Below, in pieces: positions 60,104 through 64,000 of a DNA stretch of 64,000 bases. A program made the translations under genes and the position numbers. The stretch comes from Secundilactobacillus silagei JCM 19001 (GTDB taxonomy: Bacteria; Bacillota; Bacilli; Lactobacillales; Lactobacillaceae). The stretch covers positions 124,001 to 188,000 of the forward strand of contig NZ_BCMG01000004.1 of the NCBI RefSeq assembly GCF_002217945.1, given 5' to 3'. Within the stretch, counting starts at the first letter, position 1, and the number at the start of each line of letters is the position of its first letter. Under the pieces are notes generated by a model. That model had not been told where the DNA came from. It was given only the letters and a program-made list of their open reading frames with translations, and did no database searches.

Positions 60104-60823
60104 GTGGGAGATCCATCTTCAGTTGCAACCTTTCAATTTGGGGGACTTACGTTTAATGCCGCTAACATATATTCGGGATTAATTGCGTTTGTGCTCGTTT
60201 TTTTGTTTGTATTTGCCCTTTCGCGGCATATTACAATGAAACCAGGTAAGGGACAAAACATCCTTGAATGGCTAATTGATTTTACAAACGGCATTTTGAA
60301 GGGTTCTATCCCTGGAAATGAAACGGGCGCATTCGGCCTTTATGGGTTCACCTTGTTCCTATTCCTGTTCATTTCTAACCAACTTGGTTTGTTCTTGCAA
60401 ATTGCTGTTGGTGGGAAGGACTTTGTTAGAAGTCCAACTTCTGATCCGATCGTTACCATGACATTCTCACTTGCAACCTTAATGATTGCTCAGTTTGCCG
60501 GTGTAACGAAGTATGGTTGGAAGAAACACTTCTCAGGTTACTTGCAACCGTTCGTTTTCTGGTTACCAATTAGTATCTTCGAGGAATTCACGAACTTCCT
60601 GACGTTAGGTCTACGTATTTTCGGTGTGATTTTCTCTGGTGAAATGTTGCTGAAGATTATCGGAGGCCTAGCCTTTTCACACGGAATTGCAACGATGATC
60701 GTCGCAATCCCATTGGAACTGGTTTGGCAAGGATTCTCAGCATTCCTTGGTGCCATTCAAGCGTATGTGTTTGTAACACTGTCAGCCGTCTACATTTCAA
60801 AGAAGACCGAAATTGGAGATTAA
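60104..60823 (+). CDS. atpB: ATP synthase F0 subunit a
   Basis: A 239-aa membrane protein with about six helices forming the proton half-channels. The essential Arg is in FLTLGLRIFGVIFSGEM near residue 176, and AIQAYVFVTLSAVYI closes the protein. GTG 60104 follows GAGGTG. It is the first gene of the F0F1 operon atpB-E-F-H-A-G; in lactobacilli this enzyme mainly pumps protons out at low pH using ATP. Confidence 0.97.
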   Translation: MGDPSSVATFQFGGLTFNAANIYSGLIAFVLVFLFVFALSRHITMKPGKGQNILEWLIDFTNGILKGSIPGNETGAFGLYGFTLFLFLFISNQLGLFLQIAVGGKDFVRSPTSDPIVTMTFSLATLMIAQFAGVTKYGWKKHFSGYLQPFVFWLPISIFEEFTNFLTLGLRIFGVIFSGEMLLKIIGGLAFSHGIATMIVAIPLELVWQGFSAFLGAIQAYVFVTLSAVYISKKTEIGD

Positions 60824-60900
60824 ATTTATCTCTAACTGAAGCTTGAAGTTGAGGAGTAAACGACTTACAATATTCATCTACTATTTCTACATCATTTTAA

Positions 60901-61128
<228 letters not shown>

Positions 61129-61178
61129 TGACGGACAACACGTTAAATTAAATTTTTAACAAAAGGAGGTGTCAATAG

Positions 61179-61682
61179 ATGTTTTCACATTTAGCCGTAG
61201 CTAGTAGTCTTGCAATTGGAGATATGCTTTTCTACGCGATTTGTTTCATCATATTGATGTGGTTGATCAAGATTGTTGCTTGGAAGCCAATCAATAAAAT
61301 GATGCAAGACCGTGCTGATAAGATCTCTGACGATATTGATTCAGCTGAAAAGTCGCGTGATGATGCAGCCAAGCTTGCAAAGCAACGCCAAGACGCACTG
61401 GCTAACTCGCGTCATGAAGCAACCAGCATTGTTGATTCTGCCAAGAAGCAAGGTCAGCAACAGCGTGATGGTATTTTGGCCGATGCCCAAACCGATGCAC
61501 AATCGTTGAAGGATAACGCCAAGAAGGATATCGAGCAGGAGCGTCAAGATGCACTTGCTAGTGTGCGTAACGATGTGGCTGACTTATCTATTGAGATTGC
61601 TTCCAAGATCATTCAAAAAGAATTAAGCGCTGATGATCAAAAGGCATTGATTGATTCTTATATCGAAGGGTTGGGGAAGTAA
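61179..61682 (+). CDS. atpF: ATP synthase F0 subunit b
   Basis: A 167-aa stator: one N-terminal transmembrane helix (about 15-32) and a long charged coiled coil ([20 protein letters not shown] onward). ATG follows AAAGGAGGTG. It leads directly into atpH, whose start lies one base after its stop. Confidence 0.96.
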   Translation: MFSHLAVASSLAIGDMLFYAICFIILMWLIKIVAWKPINKMMQDRADKISDDIDSAEKSRDDAAKLAKQRQDALANSRHEATSIVDSAKKQGQQQRDGILADAQTDAQSLKDNAKKDIEQERQDALASVRNDVADLSIEIASKIIQKELSADDQKALIDSYIEGLGK

Positions 61683-61683
61683 C

Positions 61684-63793
<2,110 letters not shown>

Positions 63794-63818
63794 ACTTGAG
63801 GAAGGATAGTGAGAGCTA

Positions 63819-64000
63819 ATGGCTGAATCAATGAGCGCTGTTCAACACCGCATTGCTTCAACAAAGAGTACACGTCAGATTACTTCAGCGATGCAAATGG
63901 TTCAGACTTCTAAGTTGAACCAGATTCAAAAAGCTGCTGTCGGTTACCAAGACTACGTCAGCAAAGTCAAAGCTGTTGTGATGCATCTGGCAAAATCTCA
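63819..64000 (+). CDS. atpG: ATP synthase F1 subunit gamma, 5' part
   Basis: The frame opens at ATG 63819 after GAAGGATAG and runs off the window end. The N-terminal helix ([20 protein letters not shown]) is the gamma rotor shaft signature. About 60 of some 300 residues are present. Confidence 0.95.
   Translation, partial: MAESMSAVQHRIASTKSTRQITSAMQMVQTSKLNQIQKAAVGYQDYVSKVKAVVMHLAKS

Overview
The window is a chromosomal segment of a low-to-moderate GC Gram-positive bacterium of the family Lactobacillaceae. Evidence for this is the gene content and order (cdaA-cdaR-glmM-glmS, murT-gatD, prfA-prmC-sua5-glyA-upp-atp), Shine-Dalgarno sites near AGGAGG, frequent TTG/GTG starts, intrinsic terminators, CcpA-type cre boxes and NagR-type GntR operators. 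The exact genus cannot be fixed from the sequence alone.

Layout. 1-5,400: end of rnr, smpB, a LURP-one-like gene, ung, pta, tsaE and a GNAT acetyltransferase. 5,400-10,750: a DnaQ-type exonuclease, exoA, murB, a CPA1 Na+/H+ antiporter and a DUF1361 membrane protein. 10,900-18,000: cdaA-cdaR-glmM, glmS, a flavin reductase-like gene and nagB. glmS and nagB, the opposing steps of amino-sugar metabolism, both carry NagR-like operators. 18,100-22,400: two GH73 peptidoglycan hydrolases, tagH, a candidate cre-controlled small RNA and tRNA-Asn. 22,460-28,000 (minus strand): a licD-ppx/HD-ppk-ppx polyphosphate operon, divergent from a MarR regulator. 28,200-32,650: OsmC, several small proteins and a D,D-carboxypeptidase.

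32,698-41,622: the tmRNA gene ssrA, with an integrated element of about 8.6 kb fused to its 3' end. The element is bounded by a 16-bp direct repeat. It carries a tyrosine integrase with arm-type repeats, divergent XRE regulators, a Rha-like gene, a DUF771-like gene, a candidate type I toxin-antitoxin unit, a winged-helix replication-type protein followed by iterons, further small genes and an ArpU/sigma-4-like gene. No capsid, terminase or lysis genes are visible, so it looks like a phage-satellite (PICI-like) island. It is the most novel part of the window.

41,630-64,000: a HAD phosphatase, a two-component system, a glucose uptake protein (with cre) followed by pgi, two divergent rare-isoacceptor tRNAs (Glu-CTC, Gln-CTG), a cvpA-like gene, ilvE, a serine hydrolase, the lipid II amidation pair murT-gatD, tdk, prfA-prmC-sua5, glyA, upp and the ATP synthase operon atpB-E-F-H-A-G (atpG cut by the window end).

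Shared threads are cell-wall precursor supply (pta, glmS, glmM, nagB, murB, murT/gatD, GH73 enzymes, carboxypeptidase, tagH), ribosome rescue and translation quality (rnr, smpB, ssrA, prfA, prmC, tsaE, sua5) and energy or phosphate storage (ppk/ppx, ATP synthase).
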